This document shows positions 8,446 through 17,258 of a DNA stretch of 64,000 nucleotides, one piece after another. Under the pieces are notes generated by a model. It was not told where the DNA came from. It worked only from the letters and a program-made list of their open reading frames with translations, and did not search any database. The stretch is from Endobacterium cereale (GTDB lineage Bacteria > Pseudomonadota > Alphaproteobacteria > Rhizobiales > Rhizobiaceae): the NCBI RefSeq assembly GCF_009617585.1, contig NZ_WIXI01000042.1, forward strand, positions 1 to 64,000. The letters run 5' to 3'. The position numbers and the translations under genes are program-made. Every line of letters starts with the position of its first letter. Positions within the stretch are counted from its first letter, which is position 1.

Positions 8446-9405
8446 CTATCCCTCGGTTGCTGCGGCAGCTTCTATCGCCTTGCGAAGCCGCTGCGCCGGT
8501 GTACGTTTCAGATCACGGCGATCTCCACCTTCCCCCGACCTGACGTAGTTTATGAGCTTACGGTCGAGTGTTACCTCTCCCTTGCTGGCCACATAAAGGA
8601 AGGCCCAGTCACCAAGATCCTCATCCGTATGCAGGCCGATCCGGTTGCCGGATTTACGGGCCTTATCGATTTGCGCCTGGAGTTCGATGTCATCGAGATC
8701 GCTGACCACATCCGGCGCCGCATCACGCAGATAGTTCGCGATGGCAGAAGTGCTACTGTTGTCGATTGCCTGCTGAAGCTGATCGATCTGCTCTATTGTC
8801 AGCGTCAACGGCCCGGGCAGAGGCGGCGGCAGCGAAACTGAACGCACCGCGCGTTTCACTCTCTCTTCCCCGGTGTTGAACAGGATCGCAGGGGCCGGAC
8901 CGAAAAAGCGTGCGAGTTGTTCGGGCGACAGGATCGGAAGCAGATGCGACAACACGGTTGGATCCCAGTGACGGAAAAGAACGCGTTCGTATCTCAACGG
9001 TTTTCCGTGGCGCTCATCTTTATCCGTCGCATTCTGGTCGGGAATGCGTATTTGGTTGATCGCTCTCAGGTGCCGCAAGAGTTTCTGCTCGCCATCGGGA
9101 CAGGACCAGAACACCGCACACGGCGCCTCAAGTGCCAGCGATTCGATATGTTCGCGAATTCTGCGATCGCGGAGCATGACAAGCCAGGGACCATCCCGAC
9201 GCATCTCGCGGTCGCCACCGCTTAGAAACAGAGACTGACAGGCGATACCCGCCTGCTCGAGATCGTCTTCCAGATCCTCGAAACAGCCGCCGTCAAGGAC
9301 CGCAAAAAGCGGTGCGGGCAGCCTGTCAAGATTTGCACTGAAGCCAAGCACAAAGGCTTCTGAAACTTGTGAATTGGCGTATTCATCATCCTGCAAGAGG
9401 AGCAC
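8446..9405 (-). CDS. DUF4123 type VI effector adaptor (second copy)
   Basis: DUF4123 proteins (Tap/TEC type) load a specific effector onto VgrG. The domain covers about residues 25-160, with APLFAVLDGG, RRDGPWLV, AVFWSCPDGE and RVLFRHWDPTV as landmarks. It is clearly paralogous to the DUF4123 protein encoded at 10232-11173. The GTG at 9405 directly follows a GAGAGGA stretch. A TTG three codons later has better spacing and is an alternative start. Its position next to the Tde-like nuclease gene suggests that nuclease is its cargo. Confidence 0.85.
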   Translation of the reverse strand: MLLLQDDEYANSQVSEAFVLGFSANLDRLPAPLFAVLDGGCFEDLEDDLEQAGIACQSLFLSGGDREMRRDGPWLVMLRDRRIREHIESLALEAPCAVFWSCPDGEQKLLRHLRAINQIRIPDQNATDKDERHGKPLRYERVLFRHWDPTVLSHLLPILSPEQLARFFGPAPAILFNTGEERVKRAVRSVSLPPPLPGPLTLTIEQIDQLQQAIDNSSTSAIANYLRDAAPDVVSDLDDIELQAQIDKARKSGNRIGLHTDEDLGDWAFLYVASKGEVTLDRKLINYVRSGEGGDRRDLKRTPAQRLRKAIEAAAATEG

Positions 9406-9412
9406 TCCTCTC

Positions 9413-9793
9413 TCACTCGTAATAATCTATATCGATATTCGCGCCAATTTTTGAAGCAAAAAAAGACATAGAAGGCGGTATTATTACAGAAGGAAGACGT
9501 CCATCGACGTTTATTATTATCGTTATTCTCGAAGTCGCGGACGCAGATACGGCTTCGACATCTTCAACAACAGGACCAAGCTTCGAATATATTTCTTTCC
9601 AATAGTGCTCGACATCCATATCACCTTCGCTTGACATCAGCGACCATATGCTCTGCCTGGGCAATGACAGTTTTTCATTTCTTTCGCCTTTGCCCACCTC
9701 CTTGTCTGGCTTGATGCCCAAGAGTTGTGTCACTTCTCTCGGGTGTTGAGCGGTATCGAAAAGGCTGAAATCAATTCTGATACTAGAAGCCAT
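9413..9793 (-). CDS. Candidate immunity protein, DUF4279-like
   Basis: The 126-aa protein resembles DUF4279 proteins: an early TQLLGIKPDKEVGKGE segment, SIWSLMSS in the middle, then a helical and strand-rich tail. The gene overlaps the upstream effector gene by 11 bp, the coupling expected of an effector/immunity pair. It is markedly AT-rich compared with the flanking adaptor genes. Neutralising the upstream toxin is an inference from position. The family assignment is from memory of motif layout. Confidence 0.65.
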   Translation of the reverse strand: MASSIRIDFSLFDTAQHPREVTQLLGIKPDKEVGKGERNEKLSLPRQSIWSLMSSEGDMDVEHYWKEIYSKLGPVVEDVEAVSASATSRITIIINVDGRLPSVIIPPSMSFFASKIGANIDIDYYE

Positions 9794-10232
9794 TGATGTT
9801 TATTCCCATTGATTGTGGGGTCCCCGTCCCTTGCCTCGGTCCAAAATACATATCGCCCTTCCTGTCGACGAAAATGTCGTATTTCGAGTCTAGGCCGTAT
9901 TCGTTCTTCAAGTCATGCGCATCTTTGAAATCGTTATTTTTGGCAGCTCGATCCAGCTCCTTTTTAGACATCCGCTTGGCGTCTTTCCCCTTCTGCTCAT
10001 CATCATCGTCTTCCGGTGGAATTGGGCAATCGCCGGTCGGACATGTATCGGCAATTGGGCCTGAGCTAAGCTGTTCCTCCGCCTTTTTATCGGCGTTCTG
10101 ATCGTCTGAGGACATCGCATTGATGCCTTCGCTTACTCCATAGGCAAACCCCATCGCTGAACCGACAAAGGCGACAGCCTTTCCCAGAGCTACCACGGCA
10201 GGCGGTATGGCGAATGCAGCAAAAGCAACCAT
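9783..10232 (-). CDS. Candidate type VI effector with glycine-zipper N-terminus, unknown toxin domain
   Basis: The 149-aa protein lies between a DUF4123 adaptor gene and a small overlapping gene, the position of an adaptor-loaded effector. Residues 1-40 are hydrophobic and contain G24, G28, G32 and G36, a GxxxGxxxGxxxG zipper. An acidic linker follows with Cys64 and Cys69 (TCPTGDCP). The basic C-terminal module (about 86-149) ends with YDIFVDRKGDMYFGP and GININGF. That tail recalls, from memory, uncharacterised tips of RHS and other polymorphic toxins, but I cannot name the fold or activity. It starts where the adaptor stops (shared base at 10232). Confidence 0.65.
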   Translation of the reverse strand: MVAFAAFAIPPAVVALGKAVAFVGSAMGFAYGVSEGINAMSSDDQNADKKAEEQLSSGPIADTCPTGDCPIPPEDDDDEQKGKDAKRMSKKELDRAAKNNDFKDAHDLKNEYGLDSKYDIFVDRKGDMYFGPRQGTGTPQSMGININGF

Positions 10233-11173
10233 CAGGAGGCCCCTCGCGCATGTTTCTGAGCTTCACGGAGAAGAATTCTCACCCGCATGTCAGGCGTAAA
10301 CGAGGGGTCGCGCACCGTCATGAAAGAAATGACGTCGGCATTATGCTTAAGCTTGCCCCCTGCTACGACCTGCATGTAGCACCATCGACCAATGTTCGCT
10401 TCTGACAAGACGCCATAAGCTTTGGCTTCCTGCATGTAGGAGTGTGTGAGCCTGTGGAGTTCCGGATCGGGTATTTGCCGAGTGCGATCGGGTGCAGCAC
10501 TTCGCAGATAATTTGAAATACGATGCACATGGTGATCATGACGACCGCTCTCGATGGAGCGAAGTGTCTCCGGATCTATCCGCAATGCCCCCTTTTCGGT
10601 CGGCGGCAGATTGGCCGGACGAACGGCGCGCTTGAAACCACCGTAGTTCACCGCATTGACGATGATTGCATCGCCAGGGCCAAAAAACCGCGCGAGTTGC
10701 GGACCGTCAAATTTCGATATGAAGGTTCCCACAACATTCGGGTCCCAGTGCCGGAACAACACCCGTTCATAGTAAATCGACCTATCGCCTTCACCTGTGT
10801 TGCGGGCAATACGACTGTCGGGAACCAGTATCTGGTTAATCGTGCGTAGATGCTGCCAGAGAACATTACCGCCAGCTGCGCACGACCAAAAGACGGCACA
10901 GGGTTTTGCCATGGCCAGTTCAGCGACGTGCGAGCGTATCTTTTCCTCATCAAGATCCACGAGCCATGGGCCGTCACGCCGCATCTCCTCGCTGCCACCG
11001 CGCAAAAACAGCGACCGGCTGTGAATGCCGAGATCGGCCAGTTCATCTTCCAGGTCATCGAAATGGCCGCCGTCCATCACCGCGAAAAGAGGCCCGGAAA
11101 GCGTATTGAGCGCCTCCAGAAACGCGCCCAAGTCGAGCTCTCTCTCAGTGCAATCGATGTCAGTGTCCTGCAT
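10232..11173 (-). CDS. DUF4123 type VI effector adaptor (first copy)
   Basis: This 313-aa DUF4123 adaptor has GPLFAVMDGG, RRDGPWLVDL, AVFWSCAAGG and RVLFRHWDPNV, all shared with the second adaptor at 8446-9405. The C-terminal half (about 190-313) differs more and is where cargo specificity may lie. The ATG at 11173 is 5 bp after the vgrG stop. A TTG at 11227 is in frame but would overlap vgrG by about 50 bp. It probably loads the effector encoded immediately downstream onto VgrG. Confidence 0.85.
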   Translation of the reverse strand: MQDTDIDCTERELDLGAFLEALNTLSGPLFAVMDGGHFDDLEDELADLGIHSRSLFLRGGSEEMRRDGPWLVDLDEEKIRSHVAELAMAKPCAVFWSCAAGGNVLWQHLRTINQILVPDSRIARNTGEGDRSIYYERVLFRHWDPNVVGTFISKFDGPQLARFFGPGDAIIVNAVNYGGFKRAVRPANLPPTEKGALRIDPETLRSIESGRHDHHVHRISNYLRSAAPDRTRQIPDPELHRLTHSYMQEAKAYGVLSEANIGRWCYMQVVAGGKLKHNADVISFMTVRDPSFTPDMRVRILLREAQKHARGAS

Positions 11174-11178
11174 GGCAA

Positions 11179-13584
11179 TCACACGCGTACGAATGGTGTG
11201 GACGATTGCGACATCTTTTTCAGGCAAGACGCGCCTTTACCCGGTCCGCCCTTCTTGAAATTGATGCGGTTTCCTTCGACGTCGATCTTAAGAGCGTAAA
11301 GTTTTATCCCCTTCTTCGTTATAGAAATGTACCCTCCCGGCGCGGACAGCCTGATCTCCTCATCGGCAAAGATTTCCCACACCTTTGCCTCGCCGTGGTA
11401 TTTTTCGCCGGAGACGAGGTTGTAAAGTTTGCCGACATCGACGGAAATTTTTTCGCCGACAGAAACATGCTGTTCCTTGCCGACCTGTCTCATTTCGGTC
11501 TGGCCGATATTGGTTACCTTGCTCACGCCGATCTGCTCGGCCTTGGCGACCCCGACGCTGGTGGACTGGAATGAGCCGACAATGGTGTTCATGATGCCTG
11601 GCAATGGGAAGAGGCCGGATGCAGCGTCGCCAACACCGGTGCCAGATCCGGCAAGCGCGGTGCCGGCATCCGCACGCGGGCTGGAACCAGCAACAACACC
11701 TTGCCGGCTGCCGAGACCGCCTGCGCCGAGAAAGCCGAGAGCAGATGATGCAAGCGTGCCAGCGAAGGCTGCGACCCCCGGACCGCCGCCGCCTGCGAGT
11801 TGAGCCGCTTGCGAGAGCAAACCGGAAGTCTGCCCCGCCATGCTTTGCACGGCTCCCATCAGTGCCATCGCCATCGGTCCAGTTCCGCCGACAACGGTGT
11901 TCATGGAACCACCGACTTCATGCTTCTGGTTGCCACCGACCTCCACCGTGCGGTTCGAGCCAATTGCCGATACTTCGTGCCGGTCGATGCGCTTGGTCCG
12001 GTCGTTCAGAACCCGCGTCGTCTGGTCCTTCTGAGCGTGGAAGAACATATTCTCTTGGCCCGCCTCGTCCTCAAACGTCATTTCGTTGAAGCCCTGGCCC
12101 TTGTGCGTGTTCGAGCGCATGACCATGCGCGTCTTGTTGGCTGGCAGGTCGTAAGGAACAGAATTGCTAGGATTCGGCACGACGCCTGTCACCAGCGGCC
12201 GGTCCGGATCACCATCGACATAGGCGATCATCACCTCCATGCCGATGCGAGGAATGACCTGTGCACCCCAGGTGCCGCCACCCCAGCTTTGTGCCACGCG
12301 CACCCAGCAGGTATCGGAACCGTCTTTCTTGGCCTTGCGGTCCCATGGGAACCATACCTTGATGCGGCCATACTGGTCTGGGTGGATTTCTTCACCCTCA
12401 GGTCCGGCAACGATCGCCACCTGCGTGCCTTCGATACGCGGGCGCTTGGTTTCGCGATGGGGTGTCATCGGCACTCGGGAGGGAACGGCTTCGAACTCGT
12501 TGCGATATTCCGGCTCGTTGCTATTGGTCTCGTAGGAACGATCCACCACCGTCTGCACCAACTTAATGACGACGTGCTCATCGTAGGCATGATCAGGATG
12601 AGCGACCTCGTAGGGCGTGAAGCGTCGGCCGGTCTCGATGATGCGGGATGTCGAAGCACCGTAAACCCGGTCATGGTCGGCTTCAGACGCCTGCGACCTG
12701 AGTTTTTGCGCACGCTCTGCCTCTGCCACAGAGGAGATGCGAGCCGGGTATTCGTAAAGCTCGCGCTTTGTTGCATCCGGCATCTGCACCAGCGACGGTG
12801 TCATCGTGCCCGGCACCAGACGGGGCGTTTCAAAATTCCAGTCGGCACCTGCGCGCTGGCCCGGTACGTAAGAAAACTGTCGTGCCCATTCGTTAATATG
12901 GTTGCGATCGGACGAACCCTGTGCCAGGCGCACCCTGCCCTCGCCTTGTGCAGACAGCGACGGTCCAAGCCAGCCATTGGCAGTGTCGGCCACGTGCAGC
13001 TTGTGTTTGCCGTCCTCGTGGCTGAACCAGTAGAACAGCCCGTCCTCCTCGAAACGCCTTGATAAATAAGCGAAATCCGTCTCGTTCCATTGAACGGAGT
13101 AATGCTGTTTGGCTGGCGATGTAATCACGCCCGATGTGTCCGGTGCCGGAATGCCGTGTTCGGAAAACAAAGCCTCGGCGATCTCCACCGCCGTCTTGTC
13201 CATCCAGATGCGGCAGTCGGAACGACGGGTCAGCAGCCACATCTGCGGGCGCAGCACCATCGCATAGGAGCGCAGGCCACGGGTGATCGGTGGGCCTTCG
13301 TTCAACTGGGTAACAAGACCGTTGAACGGACGGCGGACAGCCGATCCCTCTTCGCCGTCACCCTGCTGGACCTCCACCGAGACGTCTAGCAGCCGGCCGA
13401 TCAGCTCTTCTGGCTTGATCTGCACTTTTTTTGTGCGTGCAACGAGGCGGATCTCGAACAGCGAGGATATGCCTTCCTCGATCGTCACGCGCTCGGGCAG
13501 AAGCTGGTCTTCACCCAGCGGGGAGTTGATTTTCAGGATACGGCTCGCCTGGATGAAATCAGCGGCGGAAGATGCGTTGTCCAT
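11179..13584 (-). CDS. vgrG: Type VI spike protein VgrG
   Basis: The 801-aa protein is full length for VgrG. Residues up to about 390 form the gp27-like hub (RLVARTKK, FNGLVTQL, QWNETDFAYLSRRFEEDGLFYWF). The gp5-like OB fold follows near residue 400 (HPDQYGRIKVWFPWDR, DTCWVRVAQSWGG). Near residue 500 comes FNEMTFEDEAGQENMFFHAQ, leading into the spike repeats (VGGNQKHEVGGS). A glycine/alanine-rich segment around 570-650 precedes the last repeats. The frame is open further upstream, but MDNASS at 13584 is where family similarity begins. It heads the minus-strand operon of two effector modules and PAAR. No other T6SS core genes are in the window, so this is an orphan spike island. Confidence 0.93.
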   Translation of the reverse strand: MDNASSAADFIQASRILKINSPLGEDQLLPERVTIEEGISSLFEIRLVARTKKVQIKPEELIGRLLDVSVEVQQGDGEEGSAVRRPFNGLVTQLNEGPPITRGLRSYAMVLRPQMWLLTRRSDCRIWMDKTAVEIAEALFSEHGIPAPDTSGVITSPAKQHYSVQWNETDFAYLSRRFEEDGLFYWFSHEDGKHKLHVADTANGWLGPSLSAQGEGRVRLAQGSSDRNHINEWARQFSYVPGQRAGADWNFETPRLVPGTMTPSLVQMPDATKRELYEYPARISSVAEAERAQKLRSQASEADHDRVYGASTSRIIETGRRFTPYEVAHPDHAYDEHVVIKLVQTVVDRSYETNSNEPEYRNEFEAVPSRVPMTPHRETKRPRIEGTQVAIVAGPEGEEIHPDQYGRIKVWFPWDRKAKKDGSDTCWVRVAQSWGGGTWGAQVIPRIGMEVMIAYVDGDPDRPLVTGVVPNPSNSVPYDLPANKTRMVMRSNTHKGQGFNEMTFEDEAGQENMFFHAQKDQTTRVLNDRTKRIDRHEVSAIGSNRTVEVGGNQKHEVGGSMNTVVGGTGPMAMALMGAVQSMAGQTSGLLSQAAQLAGGGGPGVAAFAGTLASSALGFLGAGGLGSRQGVVAGSSPRADAGTALAGSGTGVGDAASGLFPLPGIMNTIVGSFQSTSVGVAKAEQIGVSKVTNIGQTEMRQVGKEQHVSVGEKISVDVGKLYNLVSGEKYHGEAKVWEIFADEEIRLSAPGGYISITKKGIKLYALKIDVEGNRINFKKGGPGKGASCLKKMSQSSTPFVRV

Positions 13585-13865
13585 GGTCGGCTCCGGCAAT
13601 CTGAAAACCAAGAAAAGCACCACAGGAAGCAAAGGCTGGATCCGGTGATGCAAAAAAATGCACGTCTTAATCGCGGCAAAAACTAGAGCCCGGATCCGTG
13701 AGGTCAACCCTGAATGGGCATGGTTTTGCAGATAGGGGGAATTTACGGGGCCCTGCAGTTGCAAAAGCGGCTGGAGAAAGAGGGCATTGTCTGTTGCAAA
13801 AATCGGCAAGACCGGCATCTTTGGTGCCGTGCCTCGATCGATCCGGGATCGGCTTGGGGTGCGGC
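13585..13865. other. Divergent intergenic region between vgrG and the AP2 gene
   Basis: About 280 bp that must hold the promoters for both directions. A reading frame continues from 13698 into the AP2 gene, but its residues are low in family character. I see no clear operator or palindrome. Confidence 0.45.
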
Positions 13866-14813
13866 ATGAGGCAAGGCAGACAGGCGGGCGAACAGTTGGC
13901 CAGGAAAAAAGACGACAGGCAAACGATCGCGCCACCCGCAGATGATGCCGACACCTATGCGCTGAACCGTGAGGAACCAAACGAGCGGCGAGGCGGCGGC
14001 TGGACAGTGGCGATCCGCCGAAGGGCCAAAAAGATCGTGCGGCTGTTCAAGGATAGCATCTACGGATCGTCCGAAGCGGCTTACGCCCAGGCACGTGCCT
14101 ATCGTGATGCCGTCATCACCGCCCTGCCCCCGCCGACCAATCTCGAGCAGGCGGTTAAGATCCGTAAGAATAACAAGAGCGGCATCTCAGGTGTTCGCCG
14201 GGTCGAGACCGAAGAGGGTGATGTCTGGCAGGCAACGCTGATGACCAATGAGGGTCAGAAACGCGAGAGCTTTTCCATTGGTCGGTATGGAGAAGAGGCT
14301 GCCAAGTCGATGGCGATTGCCCAGCGCATGCGCTGGCTAAAGGCGCTGCCGGTCAAACATCTGGCCTATGCCCATCATGCCGAAGAGATCACACGCCAGA
14401 ATTTTGACCACCAGCTGGATGTCGTTGCCGATGTGGCGCCGCAGGTGCAAATCAGCGAGGAGGAGGTCGTTGCCCGCATCGCTGAGATCAACGCGCGCTT
14501 TGATGTTTACCGCCCTCCCCGCCTGAAAGTGCGTGTCAAAAGCTATGGGCCGGCACGGCTGGCCGTCGCCGTCTCTGATGGCGGCTCTCCTGCAAAACGT
14601 AAACTGGCACACGTCAACACGGTGAAGATGATGCATGGTGGCGCGCTGGCCGCTGCCGGCAAGGTTCGGGAGGTCGTCGAGGAGATCTACAACGCTGACG
14701 TCGCCCGCTGGTTTGCAAAGGAGCATGGTAACGCCCTGCTGGCGCCGGAGAGCTTTGATCCTGCCGTCGGCTTCAACGTCACCGTCTGGGTGCCGGTGGA
14801 GCTGATCCGCTGA
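13866..14813 (+). CDS. Prokaryotic AP2-domain DNA-binding protein, two AP2 units
   Basis: The 315-aa protein contains two AP2-like modules. Residues 44-82 have WTVAIRRRAKK, RLFKDSIYGSSEAAYAQA and YRD. Residues 103-158 have SGISGVRR, WQATLMTNEG and SFSIGRYGEEAAKSMAI. AP2 domains in bacteria are found in mobile-element proteins and bind DNA through a three-stranded sheet. The rest (about 200-315) is unrecognised. The TGA overlaps the ATG of a tyrosine recombinase gene, so the two are translationally coupled. A role as accessory or directionality factor for that recombinase is inferred. A start at 13698 is possible. Confidence 0.7.
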   Translation: MRQGRQAGEQLARKKDDRQTIAPPADDADTYALNREEPNERRGGGWTVAIRRRAKKIVRLFKDSIYGSSEAAYAQARAYRDAVITALPPPTNLEQAVKIRKNNKSGISGVRRVETEEGDVWQATLMTNEGQKRESFSIGRYGEEAAKSMAIAQRMRWLKALPVKHLAYAHHAEEITRQNFDHQLDVVADVAPQVQISEEEVVARIAEINARFDVYRPPRLKVRVKSYGPARLAVAVSDGGSPAKRKLAHVNTVKMMHGGALAAAGKVREVVEEIYNADVARWFAKEHGNALLAPESFDPAVGFNVTVWVPVELIR

Positions 14814-15974
14814 TGCCGCAGCAACGCAAACCGGCAGCCTCCCTCTCCTCCGTTGTCCGTCGCGCGGCCGAGCTTGATACGATTGCGGCAGTCCTGCCAA
14901 TCGATCGCCGTGATGAACTCGCCGAGCTGCTGACCGATCAGGATGTCGAAACACTTCGCCATCTGGTCAATGAAGGCATGGGTGACAATACACTGCGTGC
15001 CCTCACCTCCGATCTTGCCTATCTGCAAGCGTGGTCATTGGCGGCAACAGGCGCATCCCTGCCCTGGCCGGCGCCGGAAGCGTTGCTCTTAAAATTTGTC
15101 GCCCATCACCTGTGGGATCCGAACAAACGCAACACCGATCCCGATCACGGCATGCCGGTTTCCGTTGAGCAAAACCTCCGCGCCCAACGCTTTCTGAAAT
15201 CCACCGGTCCTCACGCACCCGACACCGTGCGCCGGCGGCTTGCCTCGTGGTCGACGCTGAGCAGATGGCGCGGTCTTACCGGTGCCTTCGCCTCCCCTGC
15301 CCTCAAGTCGGCAATCCGCCTTGCCGTGCGGGCCACGCCGCGACCACGTAAACGCAAGAGTGCCAAGGCTGTCACAGGTGATGTTCTGGCCAAGCTGTTG
15401 GCGACCTGTGGCAGCGACAGCCTTCGCGATATCCGCGACCGGGCTATCCTGATGGTGGCCTTTGCCTCCGGTGGCCGCCGGCGTAGCGAGATTGCCGGAC
15501 TGCGAAAAGAACAGCTCACCAATGAGCCACCGATCACCACCGAGGACGGCACCACTCTGCTCTCTCTTACGATTCATCTCGGACGCACAAAGACATCCGA
15601 TGCCGACCACGATGAGGTTGTCTATCTCACCGGCCGGCCCGTCGAGGCACTCAACGCCTGGCTTGAAGCGGCCCGCATCATTACGGGCAGCATATTCCGC
15701 GCCATCGACCGCTGGGGCAATGTGTCCAAACGCACGATCGATCCGCAATCCGTCAACGACATCGTCAAGCAGCGGGCAAAACTTGCTGGGCTTGAGCCTG
15801 GGGAGTTTTCGGCACACGGGTTGCGGTCAGGTTATCTGACCGAGGCTGCCAATCGCGGCATACCGCTGCCGGAAGCGATGGAGCAGTCGAGGCATAGGTC
15901 TTGTGCAGCAGGCGTCGAGCTATTATAACAGTGCGACACGGCGCAGTGGGAAGGCGGCGCGGCTGCTGAGCTGA
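14813..15974 (+). pseudogene. Tyrosine recombinase/integrase, frameshifted before the catalytic Tyr
   Basis: The open frame (371 aa, to 15928) has the phage-integrase fold: a SAM-like N-terminal domain, ASGGRRRSEIAGLR with the first catalytic Arg, and SAHGLRSGYLTEAA (His near residue 335) with the second. The expected box with the nucleophilic Tyr is absent from this frame. It appears one base out of frame from 15903 as VQQASSYYNSATRRSGKAA and stops at 15974. One extra T near 15900 explains this. With the base removed the protein would be 386 aa and complete. Either a fresh inactivating mutation or a sequencing error. Confidence 0.8.
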
Positions 15975-15989
15975 TCGCGAGCGCCACGG

Positions 15990-16109
15990 TCAAATCGATG
16001 GTAGCGCTTCCGGCGCGGGATAGGTGTTCAGCGTTTCGCGAATGTATCCCTCGATATAGGCGAAGACGGCTACCGCACCCTCGTCTGTTTCAACTGCTCT
16101 GATCTGCAC
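15990..16109 (-). pseudogene. 3' remnant of an unknown gene cut by an IS3-family element
   Basis: A minus-strand frame runs out of the IS left end and encodes a tail with VFAYIEGYIRETLNTY and PAPEALPSI before a TGA at 15990-15992. It is too short to assign. No matching 5' part is evident on the far side of the IS at 17335 onward. Confidence 0.35.
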
Positions 16110-16156
16110 TGAGCCCCAACTTTGGATCACCGGGAACTGGAGTTTTCCGGCTCTTA

Positions 16157-16959
16157 TCACGATGACGGGCTGGTTGCGCCACCGGTATTATGCATCGCAA
16201 TCGGGACCTTATACCCGATTGCTGAATGAGGGCGATCCTCATTGTAGTATCGACGCCAAGTCTCCAACTTTTCGCGTGAATCCGCAAAGGTCAGGAACCA
16301 ATGCGCGTTCAGGCATTCGGCCCGAAGCTTGCTGTTGAAGGCCTCGATGAAGCCGTTATCGGCCGGTTTCCGGGCCGAGAGAAGTCCAGGGTGACGTTGT
16401 TGGCATAGGCCCAAAGGTCAAGGTCGCGAGAGATGAACTCGCTGCCATTATCGACCCTGATCGTTTTGGGGTAGCCAGTTCCCTTGCAGATACTCTCCAG
16501 CGTCTGAACCACATCCTCACCCCGATAGGTGAACCGTGCGTCGGTGGCGGGGCAGTAGCGAGAATGGGTATCCACGACCGTCAGGATACGCAGTTTTTTG
16601 CCTGTTGCGAGCTGGTCGTGAACGAAATCCATAGCCCAGACATCGTTTGGCCCAACCGCTGTCTGGCGGTCATCCCTGAGCTTTGCCTTTACGCGCCGCT
16701 TGGGATGCTTGTTGCGCAACTGTAGACCTAACTCGCTGTAAATCCTGCGTGTCTTCTTCATATTGATCTTCCATCCATTACGGCGCAAGTGGACATGGAC
16801 ACGCCGGTAGCCATACCGCACGCGTGTCTCGCAAATCTCCTTGATCCGTATTTCGAGAGGGGCCTGCCCGGTTCTTCGGGACTTGTAGTGGTAGGTCGAC
16901 GTGTCGAACTTCAGCGCCTGGCAGGCCCGTCGGATCGATATGCCCCAATCCACCAACAT
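16157..16959 (-). pseudogene. IS407-group transposase OrfB, frameshifted
   Basis: The DDE domain shows WAMDFVHDQL (first Asp) and TIRVDNGSEFISRDL (second Asp). Near 16375 one A is missing from a short A run, which moves the rest into another frame. NGFIEAFNSKLRAECL with the catalytic Glu, WFLTFADSREK and RPHSAIGY continue there to a stop at 16157. The protein is therefore not made intact unless the missing base is a sequencing error. Confidence 0.8.
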
Positions 16960-16991
16960 CCCGTCGATCAGCTTGCGCTTGCGGACAGGCC

Positions 16992-17258
16992 TCAGAGCTT
17001 TCGGCGGATGACGTCCTGAAGCATCTCACGGTCGAGTGTCAGGTCGGCGACAATCTTCTTCAGCCGACTGTTCTCATCCTCCAGTGCCTTCAGTCGGCGC
17101 ATCTCGTCGGGCAGCAGGCCCGCATACTTCTTGCGCCAATTGAAATAGGTCGCCTGGCTGATCCCCGCCTTGCGGCATATCTCCGCTACAGGCACACCGT
17201 CATCACCCTGCTTCAAGATGAACGCCTTCTGGGCGTCCGAAAAATTCGATGCTTTCAT
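16992..17258 (-). CDS. IS407-group transposase OrfA
   Basis: This 88-aa protein has the typical IS407-group OrfA sequence: a helix-turn-helix (VAEICRKAGISQATYFNWR) and a leucine-rich coiled coil (LKALEDENSRLKKIVADL). It starts at 17258 (MKASNFSDAQ). It normally cooperates with OrfB through a programmed frameshift. OrfB here is broken, so OrfA alone could at most repress or bind the ends. Confidence 0.85.
   Translation of the reverse strand: MKASNFSDAQKAFILKQGDDGVPVAEICRKAGISQATYFNWRKKYAGLLPDEMRRLKALEDENSRLKKIVADLTLDREMLQDVIRRKL

Noticed and set aside
10214..10405. Plus-strand open frame inside the adaptor gene
   Set aside because: It lies antisense to a DUF4123 gene with clear domain conservation and is a by-product of its codon use.
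13698..13865. Longer start for the AP2-domain protein
   Set aside because: The extra 56 residues have no family character and no good ribosome binding site. The ATG at 13866 is at least as good.
11179..13980. VgrG extended to a start at 13980
   Set aside because: The additional 132 residues precede the conserved VgrG beginning and cover the divergent promoter region. MDNASS at 13584 is preferred.
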